DNA of 52,621 bases from Bradyrhizobium liaoningense (GCF_018130955.1 NZ_JAFCJM010000047.1:1-52621), one strand, 5' to 3'; numbered from the stretch's first letter, positions 6,892 to 15,771 are shown. The notes: generated by a model from the sequence alone, not told the origin. Program-made: numbers and translations.

Positions 6892-8981
6892 CAGGCAGCC
6901 TTCGCTTCGTCCAAAAGACCGCGGCGGCGCAAGAGCGCGTCGGGCTCCGGCGGCCGGCCGCGGAAGGCCTCGTAGGCGGCCTCCGGGTCGACCGACCCGC
7001 CCGTCGAGTAGATGTCGTCGTGCAGGCGTTTCGCCACGGCGGGATCGAAGATGTTGCCCGCTTCCTCGAAGGCGCCGAAGGCATCGGCGTCCATCACCTC
7101 CGACCACATGTAGCTGTAATAGCCCGAGGCATAATGGTCGCCGGAGAAGATGTGGCCGAACTGCGTGGGCCGGTGGCGCAGCGCGATCTCCTCGGGCATG
7201 CCGATCTTCTCGAGCTCCTTCTTCTCGAAGGCCCGCACATCCTCGGCGGCAGCCGCCGGCTGGGTGTGGAACTCAAGATCGACCAGCGCCGAGGACACGA
7301 ACTCCACGGTGGCGAAGCCCTGGTTGAACTTTCGCGCCGCGAGGAAACGCTGGAGCAGGTCGTCCGGCAGGGGCTCGCCGGTCTGGTAGTGTTTTGCGAA
7401 CTGCTGCAGCACCTCGGGCCGCTCCTGCCAGTGCTCATAGAGCTGCGAGGGCAGCTCGACGAAGTCGGTGAAAACGGAGGTGCCCGACAGCGACGGGTAG
7501 GTCACGTTGGAGAGCATGCCGTGCAGGCCGTGGCCGAACTCGTGGAACAGGGTGCGGGCATCGTCCGGCGACAGCAGCGAGGGCTCCCCGCCCGCGCCCT
7601 TCGCGAAGTTGCAGACATTGATGATCAGCGGGGCGATCTCGCCGTCGAGCTTCTGCTGGTCGCGCAGCGAGGTCATCCAGGCGCCTGAGCGCTTCGACGG
7701 CCGGGCGTAGTAATCGCCGTAGAACAGCGCCTTGTGCTTTCCGTCGGGGCCCTTGACCTCCCAGACCCGCACGTCCGGATGCCAGGCCGGCACGTCCTTG
7801 CGCTCGGTGAAGGTGATGCCGAACAGGCGCGTGGCACAATCGAAGGCGGCGGCGATCATGTGGTCGAGCGTCAGATACGGCTTGATCGCGGCATCGTCGA
7901 AATTGGCACGCTGGAGGCGGAGCTTTTCGGCGTAGTAGCGCCAGTCCCAGGGGGCGAGGCTGAAATTGCCGCCCTCCTGCGCGATCAGCTCCTGCATCTC
8001 GTCGCGGTCGGCGAGCGCCCGCGCCCGCGCCGGCTTCCAGACCCGCTCCAACAGCCCGCGCACGGCATCGGGCGTCTTGGCCATGGAATCCTCCAGGCGG
8101 TAAGCGGCGAAGGTCGGGTAGCCCAGGAGTTTTGCGCTCTCCTCCCGCAGCTTGAGGATCTCGACGATAGTGGCGTTGTTATCGTTGGTGTTGCCGTTGT
8201 CGCCCCGCGCCGTGAAGGCCCTGTAGACTTTCTCGCGCAGGTCACGCCGGGCCGAGCTCTTCAGGAACGGCTCGGTCGAGGAGCGCGACAGCGTGACGAT
8301 GGCCTTGCCGGCCATGCCGCGATCTTCTGCCGCGGCCTTGGCGGCGGCGACGAAACTCTCGGGCAGACCCTGGCGGTCGTCCTCGCCGAGCTCCATGAAC
8401 CACTCCTGCTCGTCGCCGAGCAGATGGTGGCTGAAGGTGGTGCCGAGCTGGGCGAGCCGCTCGTTGATCTCGGCCATCCGCTTCTTGGCCTCCTCGGTGA
8501 GGCCGGCGCCGGCGCGATGGAAGCGAGTGTAGGTCCGCTCCAGCAGGCGGAGCTGCTCCGGCGACAACCCGAGCGAGGCGCGATTCTCGTGCAGCTGGGC
8601 GATGCGACCGAACAGCACGGCGTTCATCATGATCGGATTCCAGTGCCGTGCCATCCGCAGGGAGACCTCCTTGTCGGTCTCCAGGATCGCCGGATTGGAG
8701 TGCGCCGAGACGAGGTCGTAGAACACTGCCGCGACCTTGGTCAAAAGCTTGCCGGAGCGCTCCAGCGCCGTGATCGTGTTGGCGAAGTCGGGCGCCGCCG
8801 GGTCGTGGGTGATGGCCGCGATCTCCGCTGAGTGGTCGGCGAAGGCCTGCTCGAAGGCCGGCAGGAAGTGCTCCGGGCTGATCTCGTCGAATGGCGGGGT
8901 CGCAAAGGGCGTCACCCAGGCCTTCAGCAGCGGGTTCGTCTCGGCCTGCGCGGGGCCTGTATTCTGGCGGGGTTCTGACAT
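6891..8981 (-). CDS. M3 family zinc oligopeptidase (Dcp/PrlC type)
   Basis: A 696-residue cytosolic metallopeptidase. The zinc site FHEFGHGLHG (about residues 478-487) is followed after about 25 residues by DFVELPSQ, supplying the third, Glu ligand. The N-terminal half is helical, as in oligopeptidase A and peptidyl-dipeptidase Dcp. The length fits both, and the sequence alone does not settle which. It is the first gene of a coupled set with the DUF1007 and NicO genes, though an enzymatic link with metal transport is not evident beyond its zinc requirement. Confidence 0.93.
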   Translation of the reverse strand: MSEPRQNTGPAQAETNPLLKAWVTPFATPPFDEISPEHFLPAFEQAFADHSAEIAAITHDPAAPDFANTITALERSGKLLTKVAAVFYDLVSAHSNPAILETDKEVSLRMARHWNPIMMNAVLFGRIAQLHENRASLGLSPEQLRLLERTYTRFHRAGAGLTEEAKKRMAEINERLAQLGTTFSHHLLGDEQEWFMELGEDDRQGLPESFVAAAKAAAEDRGMAGKAIVTLSRSSTEPFLKSSARRDLREKVYRAFTARGDNGNTNDNNATIVEILKLREESAKLLGYPTFAAYRLEDSMAKTPDAVRGLLERVWKPARARALADRDEMQELIAQEGGNFSLAPWDWRYYAEKLRLQRANFDDAAIKPYLTLDHMIAAAFDCATRLFGITFTERKDVPAWHPDVRVWEVKGPDGKHKALFYGDYYARPSKRSGAWMTSLRDQQKLDGEIAPLIINVCNFAKGAGGEPSLLSPDDARTLFHEFGHGLHGMLSNVTYPSLSGTSVFTDFVELPSQLYEHWQERPEVLQQFAKHYQTGEPLPDDLLQRFLAARKFNQGFATVEFVSSALVDLEFHTQPAAAAEDVRAFEKKELEKIGMPEEIALRHRPTQFGHIFSGDHYASGYYSYMWSEVMDADAFGAFEEAGNIFDPAVAKRLHDDIYSTGGSVDPEAAYEAFRGRPPEPDALLRRRGLLDEAKAA

Positions 8982-9117
8982 CGCTTGGTCCCGGTTTTTG
9001 AGCTGATTTATTGGGGCCAGCTATAGCACGCGATGGGGCTTTTTTGGGCCATTTGGCCTTGCTCTGGGCGGCCTTTTCGGAGAGATTGCGGCCCTCTTAG
9101 ACGAGGGATCTTGCCCC

Positions 9118-9372
9118 ATGGACGCGCCTGCCTCTTCCTCCCGCCAGATCGTCTGGCCGAGCGTGATCACTGTCATCAGCGCCGCCATCCTGATTGGCGC
9201 CGAAGTGTTCGGCGCGGCCTTCGCCGGCGGCTGGGCGCTCGCGATTCTGTTCGGGCTCGACAACACCGGCGCGCACATCCTTCAGGCGGTGCTGTTCGGA
9301 CTCGGCGTCCTCGTCATGACGGCCTTCATCCGCGCCGCACAGCGCGTCGAGCCCTTCACGCGCCGCGTCTAG
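9118..9372 (+). CDS. Small two-helix membrane protein, unknown
   Basis: An 84-residue protein with two hydrophobic stretches (about residues 13-43, ITVISAAILIGAEVFGAAFA, and 52-70, LQAVLFGLGVLVMTAFI) and a basic C-terminus. No family was recognised with certainty. It stands alone between the divergent M3 peptidase gene and the polyamine leader. Codon use matches the surrounding genes, which supports it being real. Confidence 0.65.
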   Translation: MDAPASSSRQIVWPSVITVISAAILIGAEVFGAAFAGGWALAILFGLDNTGAHILQAVLFGLGVLVMTAFIRAAQRVEPFTRRV

Positions 9373-9509
9373 CGAGGTCAGTCGTCGCGACGCGTCGCTC
9401 GCAGCGACGCGCTCGGCGCGGAAACTTAACGACCATTCATCTTCGGTGCCGCTCGCGCATCACTGCGCAAGCAGTCGTTAGGCAAATCTGTCGCTAACCT
9501 AAAAAAATT
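9373..9509. other. Intergenic stretch before the polyamine leader
   Basis: The stretch holds a perfect hairpin GCGTCGCT/AGCGACGC at 9392-9410 with no T-run, just past the end of the small membrane protein gene, and a weaker TAACGAC/GTCGTTA inverted pair around 9428-9480. No gene was found in it. Confidence 0.45.
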
Positions 9510-9860
9510 CTTGCGAAGCAGAGTCAAAACGCTTATGTGCGGAATTGCCCAATTTCGCACGTGCCTGTGGTCGTGTGTCAGTCGGTAGGTATCCGGACAA
9601 GAGGCCGGACAGCCGCCAAGGGGTGAAGAAGCCGAGGGGCTCTTCGGAAGTGCGGAAGTCGGAAGACTTGAAGGTCGAAGGACTGACAAGTCGGAAGACG
9701 AAGCAAACGCCGGAGCGTCCAGCATCTCTCTCAAAGAGATGCCTTGTCGAAGGTGACTTCGCTCTTTGCAACCGTGACTGGCAGCCGGAGGCGAACCGGC
9801 GCACCCCGCTCTCAACGGGGGACGCGACTTAAAGCAACGACGGATCGGGCTTTTTTGGTC
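9510..9860 (+). ncRNA. Candidate speF-type leader RNA of ornithine decarboxylase
   Basis: About 560 bases separate a plausible promoter (TTGCGA at 9511 and TTATGT at 9533, 16 bases apart) from the decarboxylase start at 10076. The transcript is purine-rich and highly structured: GCATCTC/GAGATGC (9721-9742, loop TCTCAAA), CCCCG/CGGGG near 9805, and repeated GGAAG and GAAG boxes. Alphaproteobacterial ornithine decarboxylase genes are known to carry a long conserved leader, the speF RNA motif (Rfam speF), in exactly this position. The assignment is by position and structure only, and the exact boundaries are approximate. Confidence 0.6.
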
Positions 9861-10075
9861 TCTACCGGCATTCCAACGCCGGCGCGGGCTACTGAAAAGG
9901 CTTGTCCTTCATTGCCAGGTGTGCGGGCGGGAAATTCCCAACCAATCCACGGCAGCACAGTCTGGTTTGAGTCTTTTGGCTTCGTTGCGCCTCCATCGCG
10001 CAATCTGGCCGGGGCACTCTTATCCGACGTCATTTTTTGAACGGATCCCCGTCGCTGGGCCGTTTGGAGGGTGCT

Positions 10076-11218
10076 ATGACCGAACGTATTCAGGAATTCC
10101 TGCGCAACCGCCGCAGCGAGGGCCTCGACACCGAGCCGTGTCTCGTCGTCGACCTCGAAGTCGTGCGCGACAACTACCAGACCTTTGCCAAGGCGCTGCC
10201 CGACAGCCGCGTGTTCTATGCCGTCAAGGCAAACCCGGCGCCGGAAGTGCTGACGCTGCTGGCCTCCATGGGCTCCTGCTTCGACACCGCGACCGTCGCC
10301 GAGATCGAGATGGCGCTGGCCGCTGGAGCTACGCCGGACCGCATCTCCTTCGGCAACACGATCAAGAAGGAGCGCGACATCGCGCGCGCCTTCGCGCTCG
10401 GCATTCGCCTGTTCGCAGTCGATTGCGCCGCCGAGGTCGAGAAGGTCGCCCGTGCCGCCCCGGCTGCGAAGGTGTTCTGCCGCATTCTCTATGACTGCGC
10501 CGGCGCCGAGTGGCCGCTGTCGCGCAAGTTCGGCTGCGACCCGGAAATGGCTGTCGAGGTCCTCGACCTCGCCAAGCGTCTGGGCCTGGAGCCGTGCGGC
10601 ATCTCCTTCCATGTCGGCTCGCAGCAGCGCAAGGTGAAGGCATGGGACCGGGCGCTCGCGATGGCCTCGACCGTGTTCCGTGACTGCGCCGAGCGCGGGA
10701 TCAACCTGACCATGGTCAACATGGGCGGGGGTTTTCCGACGAAGTATCTGAAGGACGTACCGCCGGTTCTGCAGTACGGCCGTTCGATCTTCCGTGCGCT
10801 GCGCAAGCACTTCGGCAACCAGATTCCGGAGACCATCATCGAGCCGGGCCGCGGCATGGTGGGCAACGCCGGGGTCATCGAGTCCGAGGTCGTGCTCATC
10901 TCGAAGAAGAGCGACGAGGACGAGGTGCGCTGGGTCTATCTGGACATCGGCAAGTTCGGTGGTCTGGCCGAGACCATGGACGAGTCGATCCGCTACGCCA
11001 TCCGCACCGCTCATGACGGCGCGGACATGACGCCGTGCGTGCTCGCGGGTCCGACCTGCGACAGCGCCGACGTGCTGTACGAGAAGAACCCGTATCCGCT
11101 CCCGGTGACGCTCGAGATCGGCGACAAGGTGCTGATCGAAGGGACCGGGGCCTATACGTCGACCTACTCGTCGGTGGCGTTCAACGGCATCCCGCCGCTG
11201 AAGACCTATCACATCTGA
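10076..11218 (+). CDS. Ornithine/lysine decarboxylase, alanine-racemase fold
   Basis: A 380-residue PLP enzyme of the fold-III (eukaryotic-type) ornithine decarboxylase family. YAVKANP carries the PLP lysine at residue 51. HVGSQ, GGGFP, EPGRGMVGNAG and CDSADVL (catalytic Cys at about 328) follow in family order. It would make putrescine from ornithine, or cadaverine from lysine in bifunctional members. The ATG at 10076 is preceded by GGAGGG; an upstream in-frame codon at 10037 lacks this. With homospermidine synthase at 12517 it forms a homospermidine pathway. Expression is probably controlled by the long leader. Confidence 0.93.
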   Translation: MTERIQEFLRNRRSEGLDTEPCLVVDLEVVRDNYQTFAKALPDSRVFYAVKANPAPEVLTLLASMGSCFDTATVAEIEMALAAGATPDRISFGNTIKKERDIARAFALGIRLFAVDCAAEVEKVARAAPAAKVFCRILYDCAGAEWPLSRKFGCDPEMAVEVLDLAKRLGLEPCGISFHVGSQQRKVKAWDRALAMASTVFRDCAERGINLTMVNMGGGFPTKYLKDVPPVLQYGRSIFRALRKHFGNQIPETIIEPGRGMVGNAGVIESEVVLISKKSDEDEVRWVYLDIGKFGGLAETMDESIRYAIRTAHDGADMTPCVLAGPTCDSADVLYEKNPYPLPVTLEIGDKVLIEGTGAYTSTYSSVAFNGIPPLKTYHI

Positions 11219-11262
11219 TTTGCCACATCTGATCCGCCTCGCCTTCGAGGCCTGACGAACCC

Positions 11263-11284
11263 GGGAGCCGGCGTGCCGGCTCCC
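11263..11284 (+). terminator. Perfect GC hairpin after ornithine decarboxylase
   Basis: GGGAGCCGGC and GCCGGCTCCC form a perfect 10-bp stem with a 2-base loop, 45 bases past the decarboxylase stop. There is no T-run, so it may stabilise the 3' end or act as a Rho-independent-like pause rather than a full terminator. Confidence 0.5.
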
Positions 11285-11361
11285 TCCCCGACATTGCCAT
11301 TTCTGACAACGCTTGAGCCGCGCGCCCTTCGCACGCGGGTCCAAGCGGGGACTGACGTGCC

Positions 11362-11964
11362 ATGACTGCTCTTCGGAAGCCACCGATCGCCCTCACCTCG
11401 AAAGCCGCTCCGTTCGCGATCCGTGCGTAGCGTGCTTCCGACGTTGCCTCACGTGAGGCGCTGCTCGATGCCTGCTTTGGCGAGACCCGCCATCAGCGCA
11501 CCTGCCAGCGCCTGCGCGACGGACGCGCCCCCGCCGCCGGCCTCGCGCTGACGGCGTTGCGCGAGGGAAAACTCGTGGGAACCGTGCGGCTCTGGCACGT
11601 CAGCGCCGGAGGCAGGCCCGCGCTGGTCCTCGGACCGCTCGCGGTCGACCCTGCCTGCCGCGAGCTCGGGATCGGCGCCGCGCTGATGAATCAAGCGCTG
11701 GCCGCCGCCCGGGCGCGCGGGCACGCCGCCGTGATCCTGCTCGGCGATGCGCCCTACTACACCCGCTTCGGCTTCACGGCTCAAAAGACCGGCGAGCTGT
11801 CGCTGCCGGGCAGCTTCGAGCGCGACCGGCTGCTCGCGCTCGAGTTCACCGAGGGTGCGCTCGACGGCGCATGGGGCATGATCGTCCCGACGGGCAAGTC
11901 CTTGCCCAAAGCGAGGGCAGTTCGCGCCGTGAAGGCCCCGCTCGCGGTACCGCACGCGGCCTGA
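11362..11964 (+). pseudogene. GNAT acetyltransferase gene with one in-frame TAG
   Basis: From the ATG at 11362 the frame reads a full GNAT protein of about 200 residues, except for TAG at 11428-11430 (codon 23). The residues on both sides (PFAIRA, then RASDVASREALLDACFG) look like the usual first strand and helix of a GNAT domain, where Glu (GAG) would be expected. The acetyl-CoA loop appears intact as CRELGIGAALMNQAL, followed by RGHAAVILLGDAPYYTRFGF. No ATG or GTG restarts the frame before a TTG at 11557, which would lack the N-terminal third. The best reading is a recent nonsense mutation; a sequencing error is the alternative. Confidence 0.75.
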
Positions 11965-12093
11965 GGGCCGCGCCCGCGCCTGCCGACACCACGCCAATGG
12001 TCCCGCCGAGCGCGGCCCCTTTAAGGGTTGCGCGCGGCGGCGAAATGCCCGTAAACCCCCGCCGAAAGCTCCTTCAGTCGAGGTCCAAAAAGC

Positions 12094-12480
12094 ATGTCCC
12101 GTCGCCTGATTTCCACCGGCTCGCCCTTTGAAAAGACCGCCGGCTACAGCCGCGCCGTGATCGACGGCGACTTCGCCTTCGTCGCCGGCACCACCGGCTA
12201 CGACTACACCACCATGACGATGCCGGCAGATGTCACGAGCCAGTCACGCAACTGCTTCAAGACCATCGAGGCGGCCCTCAAGGAGGGCGGCTTCGCGATG
12301 GCCGACATCGTCCGCGCGACCTACTACATCACCGACGCCAAGGACGCGGATGCGCATTTCGCCGTCTGCGGCGAGGTGCTCGGCGACATCCGCCCGGCCG
12401 CAACGCTTCTCGTCGTCTCAGGCCTCTACAAGCCCGAGATGAAGATCGAGATCGAAGTGACCGCGAAGCGCCGCACCTGA
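12094..12480 (+). CDS. RidA family protein (enamine/imine deaminase-like)
   Basis: A 128-residue protein of the RidA/YjgF/YER057c family. FVAGTTGYDYTT, the Asn/Cys/Phe segment SRNCFKTIEAALKEGG and LYKPEMKIEIEVTAKR match the family, which forms trimers that hydrolyse reactive enamines/imines from PLP enzymes. The usual C-terminal catalytic Arg appears replaced (SGLYKPEMKIEIE), so it may belong to a non-archetypal subgroup. Its place between two polyamine genes, one PLP-dependent, suggests a role in this locus. GAGG lies about 10 bases before the ATG. Confidence 0.85.
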   Translation: MSRRLISTGSPFEKTAGYSRAVIDGDFAFVAGTTGYDYTTMTMPADVTSQSRNCFKTIEAALKEGGFAMADIVRATYYITDAKDADAHFAVCGEVLGDIRPAATLLVVSGLYKPEMKIEIEVTAKRRT

Positions 12481-12516
12481 TCCCACCAACACCTAGACGT
12501 TCTCTGGAGATACTTG

Positions 12517-13959
12517 ATGAGCCCCGCCTCGCAGATCTACGCGAAGATCACCGGCCCCATCGTCATGGTCGGCTTCGGCTCCATCGGCAAAGGCACGTTG
12601 CCGCTGATCGAGCGGCATCTCGATTACGACAAGTCGCGCATCACCGTGCTCGATCCTAAGGACGAGGGCCGCAAGGCACTTTGCGAGAAGCACAATGTCA
12701 GATTCATCCAGCAGGGCCTGACCAGAGACAATTATCGCGACGTGCTGACCCCGCTGCTCACCGAAGGCGGCGGCCAGGGTTTTTGCGTCAATCTCTCGGT
12801 CGACACCGGCTCCGCCGACATCATGGAGCTCTGCAACGAACTCGGCGCTCTCTATATCGACACCGTCAACGAGCCCTGGCTCGGCTTCTATTTCGATGCT
12901 TCGAAGGGCCCGGAAGCGCGCTCCAACTACGCCCTTCGCGAAGTGACGCTGGCCGCCAAGAAGGCGCGGCCTAAGGGCTCGACGACGGCCGTATCCTGCT
13001 GTGGCGCCAATCCCGGCATGGTCTCCTTTTTCGTCAAGCAGGCGCTGCTCAATGTCGCCGCCGATCTGAAGCTCAATGCCCCCAGGCCGAAGACCAAGGC
13101 CGAATGGGCGGACTTGATGCGGCAGGCTGGGATCAAGGGCATCCACATCGCCGAACGCGACACCCAGCGCTCCAAGAAGCCGAAAGAGCCTGATGTCTTC
13201 GTCAACACCTGGTCGGTGGAAGGCTTCCTGTCGGAAGGCGTGCAGCCCTCCGAACTCGGCTGGGGCACCCATGAAAAATGGATGCCCGAGAATGCGCGGA
13301 CCCACGAAGCCGGCTGCGGCGCCGCCATCTACCTGATGCAGCCCGGCGCCAACACGCGCGTGCGCACCTGGTGCCCGACCCGCGGCGCGCAGTACGGCTT
13401 CCTCGTCACCCACAACGAGTCGATCTCGATCGCCGATTACTTCACGGTACGCGACGCCTCGGGCACGGCGATCTATCGGCCGACCTGCCACTATGCCTAT
13501 CATCCGGCGGACGATGCCGTGCTGTCGCTGCATGAAATGTTCGGCCGCGCGGGGAAGATGCAGGAAAAGCACCACATCCTCGACGAGAACGAAATCGTCG
13601 ACGGCATCGACGAACTCGGCGTGCTGCTGTTCGGCCATGACAACAATGCCTACTGGTACGGCTCGCAGCTCTCCATCGAAGAGACCCGCGAACTCGCGCC
13701 CTATCAGAACGCCACCGGCCTGCAAGTGACCTCGGCCGTGCTCGGCGGCATGGTGTGGGCGCTGGAAAACCCGAACGAAGGCATCGTCGAAGCCGACGAG
13801 ATGGATTTTGATCGTCTGCTGGAAATCCAGTTGCCCTATCTCGGCCCGGTGAAGGGCTTTTACACCGACTGGACGCCGCTCACTGACCGGCCCGGGCTGT
13901 TCCCAGAGGACATCGACACGTCCGATCCCTGGCAGTTCCGGAATATCTTGGTGCGCTGA
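12517..13959 (+). CDS. hss: Homospermidine synthase
   Basis: A 480-residue NAD-dependent enzyme joining two putrescines (or spermidine and putrescine) to give homospermidine, the main long polyamine of many rhizobia. The Rossmann segment VMVGFGSIGKGTLPLIERH lies at about residues 15-33, followed by conserved stretches such as NEPWLGFYFD, SCCGANPGMVSFFVK and a C-terminal LGPVKGFYTDWTPL. The ATG at 12517 follows GGAGA by six bases; a TTG one codon earlier is less likely. It is 36 bases downstream of the RidA gene and probably cotranscribed. Confidence 0.94.
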   Translation: MSPASQIYAKITGPIVMVGFGSIGKGTLPLIERHLDYDKSRITVLDPKDEGRKALCEKHNVRFIQQGLTRDNYRDVLTPLLTEGGGQGFCVNLSVDTGSADIMELCNELGALYIDTVNEPWLGFYFDASKGPEARSNYALREVTLAAKKARPKGSTTAVSCCGANPGMVSFFVKQALLNVAADLKLNAPRPKTKAEWADLMRQAGIKGIHIAERDTQRSKKPKEPDVFVNTWSVEGFLSEGVQPSELGWGTHEKWMPENARTHEAGCGAAIYLMQPGANTRVRTWCPTRGAQYGFLVTHNESISIADYFTVRDASGTAIYRPTCHYAYHPADDAVLSLHEMFGRAGKMQEKHHILDENEIVDGIDELGVLLFGHDNNAYWYGSQLSIEETRELAPYQNATGLQVTSAVLGGMVWALENPNEGIVEADEMDFDRLLEIQLPYLGPVKGFYTDWTPLTDRPGLFPEDIDTSDPWQFRNILVR

Positions 13960-13977
13960 GCGCGCGCTCCCCCCGCT

Positions 13978-14106
13978 CGTCATTCCGGGGCGACGCACCA
14001 GCGCCGAGCCCGGAATCCATCGGACCTCAGAACACGCGGACAAATGGATTCTCAGATGCGCAATTGCGCATCATAGCTCGCGACTTCGTCGCGCCCCGGA
14101 ATGACG
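13978..14106. repeat. Palindromic intergenic repeat (CGTCATTCCGGGGCG type)
   Basis: The element begins CGTCATTCCGGGGCG and ends CGCCCCGGAATGACG, a perfect 15-bp terminal inverted repeat. In between are smaller pairings (GCGCAATTGCGC; GAGCCCGGAATCCAT with ATGGATTC). A sibling occurs at 24406-24488. It lies downstream of homospermidine synthase and may fold at the 3' end of its transcript. Confidence 0.8.
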
Positions 14107-14226
14107 GTGCCCGCGATGACAGGCCCTCAAACAAAAAGCGCGAAAACAACCCCATGCACTGTAGCCGGCATGATCACCCGGCTACACGACGCCGTTGCGC
14201 GTGTGGGACAAAAAGGCGAGCGTTGC

Positions 14227-14556
14227 CTACTGCTTGTCCTTGATCGGTGGGGCGATCTTCTCGGCCGGGGCCGGCGGCAGCGCCGGCCTCGCTGCACCCT
14301 GCGTTTGCGGGTCGGGGCGTGCCGGTTCGGGCGCGGGTGTGGTCGGGCGGTCGCCGCCGGGCTTGGATTCCGCAGGCGTCCTGGTCTGATCGTCCGACGG
14401 CGTCCCCTGCAGCGGCTGCGTCGCCTGCGCCATGTGCCGGTTCTGGGCCCGGATCTGCGCGATCGACAAGCCGGAGACCACGACGCCGGCCACGAACAGC
14501 GCACCGGCCATCAACAGATCTCGTCTCACGCTGCGCTTGTCGTCCTTGCCAGTCAT
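14227..14556 (-). CDS. Small Pro-rich single-span membrane protein, unknown
   Basis: About 109 residues: a short basic N-terminus (KDDKRSVRRD), one membrane helix (about residues 13-32, LLMAGALFVAGVVVSGL), then a low-complexity Pro/Ala/Gln tail of about 75 residues, probably periplasmic. No family was recognised. The ATG at 14556 is chosen; a GTG three codons earlier (14565) is also possible. It is not clearly linked with its neighbours. Confidence 0.6.
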   Translation of the reverse strand: MTGKDDKRSVRRDLLMAGALFVAGVVVSGLSIAQIRAQNRHMAQATQPLQGTPSDDQTRTPAESKPGGDRPTTPAPEPARPDPQTQGAARPALPPAPAEKIAPPIKDKQ

Positions 14557-14666
14557 GTCGCTCACCCGCGAGCCTTTCCGCTGATATCAACGAAATTGCC
14601 CGACGGCGGTTCCGTGGAACGCCGGCGGCGCGGGGTACCCTCGCCTGACGCGCCAAAACGCAGGGT

Positions 14667-15383
14667 TCAGTCGGTGGTCGAGACTTCCCAGGTGGCGTGG
14701 CGCACGCCGTTCTGACGCTGCATCTCCACGGCGACGGCGTTGAGCTCGTTCGGGTCGACGGCGGTCGCAACCAGGGTCGCGACGATCTCCAGAATGTCGT
14801 CGCCGATCTCGACGACGTCGACATCGGCCACCAGATAGCTCGCCGCCTCCAGCTTCTCGACCAGGGCGTCGCGCATGTCGGGCAGCGCCTCGGTCGTCAC
14901 GGCCAGCTTGAAGTAGTAGGTCGCCTCCGAACGCCGCTCGTCGAGCGGGATGCGATTGATCGCATTCACCAGCGGGCGCAGCAGCGTGTTGCCGGCGATG
15001 ACGAACACGGTCAGCGCGACCGCCTGCGCGATCATATCCGCACCGGCGCAGGAGCCGACCGCGGCTGAGGCCCACAGCGTCGCCGCCGTATTGAGGCCAC
15101 GCACATCCATGCCCTGCTTCATGATGACGCCGGCCCCGAGGAAGCCGATGCCGGAGACGACATAGGCGATCACCCGAACCCCGCCGTCAGCCCCGGTCAG
15201 ATGCATGGCGAGATCGACGAAGGCCGCCGCCCCGACCGCGACCAGCACGTTGGTGCGCAGGCCCGCCGTGCGCTGCCGATATTGCCGCTCGGCGCCGATC
15301 AGCGTGCCCAGCACGAAGGCCGTGAACAGGCTGACCAGCGTGTCGGCAAAGTCGGCGAACTGGAAGGTCGTCAGAAACCGCAT
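14667..15383 (-). CDS. MgtC/SapB family membrane protein
   Basis: A 238-residue protein. The first about 145 residues hold four or five membrane helices with the MgtC signature (FVLGTLIGAERQYRQRTAGL, then NVLVAVGAAAFVDLA and GIGFLGAGVIM). The C-terminal about 80 residues (YYFKLAVTTEALPDMRDALV onward) form a soluble ACT-like domain as in longer MgtC proteins. MgtC regulates F-ATPase and adaptation to low Mg2+ in pathogens; many environmental homologues are uncharacterised. No Mg2+ leader was noted. Confidence 0.9.
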   Translation of the reverse strand: MRFLTTFQFADFADTLVSLFTAFVLGTLIGAERQYRQRTAGLRTNVLVAVGAAAFVDLAMHLTGADGGVRVIAYVVSGIGFLGAGVIMKQGMDVRGLNTAATLWASAAVGSCAGADMIAQAVALTVFVIAGNTLLRPLVNAINRIPLDERRSEATYYFKLAVTTEALPDMRDALVEKLEAASYLVADVDVVEIGDDILEIVATLVATAVDPNELNAVAVEMQRQNGVRHATWEVSTTD

Positions 15384-15502
15384 GCGCTATTGATACGGCT
15401 TGAAGATGACGATTGATTAGAGGTCCACAAGGCCGGTCCGCTCGGATTCCTTGGGTCCGCTTCTGGACCCTGAGCGGATTCCACGTAACCATTCGCGTTG
15501 AT

Positions 15503-15733
15503 TTACGCGGCGCGTTCCTTGTCTGACTGCTCCTCTACGGCGGTCACGGTTTCTTCCAACCCCTTTTCGTAATTGCCCGCGAACCTCTCAATACTATCGG
15601 CCCACATCCTCAGCATTGAGACCTGAAAGTGCATAATTGGCTTCAAGGCATTCATGCCGATTCCTGTCGCTGCGGCGATGCCTCTTTGTGGGTCGCGCGC
15701 GAAACGGTTTGAGTCAGCGGATTTGTCTGCCAT
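15503..15733 (-). CDS. Small helical protein, unknown (phasin-like)
   Basis: A 76-residue protein, mostly helical, with a segment HFQVSMLRMWADSIERFAGNY followed by a charged tail. Short helical proteins of this look occur among phasin-like families, but the match is too weak to name. GAAGGAG lies before the ATG, supporting expression. Composition is less GC-rich than the flanks, and it belongs to the 15.5-17.6 kb accessory stretch. Confidence 0.55.
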   Translation of the reverse strand: MADKSADSNRFARDPQRGIAAATGIGMNALKPIMHFQVSMLRMWADSIERFAGNYEKGLEETVTAVEEQSDKERAA

Positions 15734-15771
15734 GCTGTTCGCTCCTTCCCTCTGGCGTTATTTGTCTGAAG

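Noticed and set aside
9812..11383. 523-codon open frame opposite ornithine decarboxylase
   Set aside because: The decarboxylase on the other strand has all catalytic motifs, and the opposite frame shows only low-complexity composition.
12493..14043. 516-codon open frame opposite homospermidine synthase
   Set aside because: Antisense shadow; no recognisable fold, and it runs through a repeat element.
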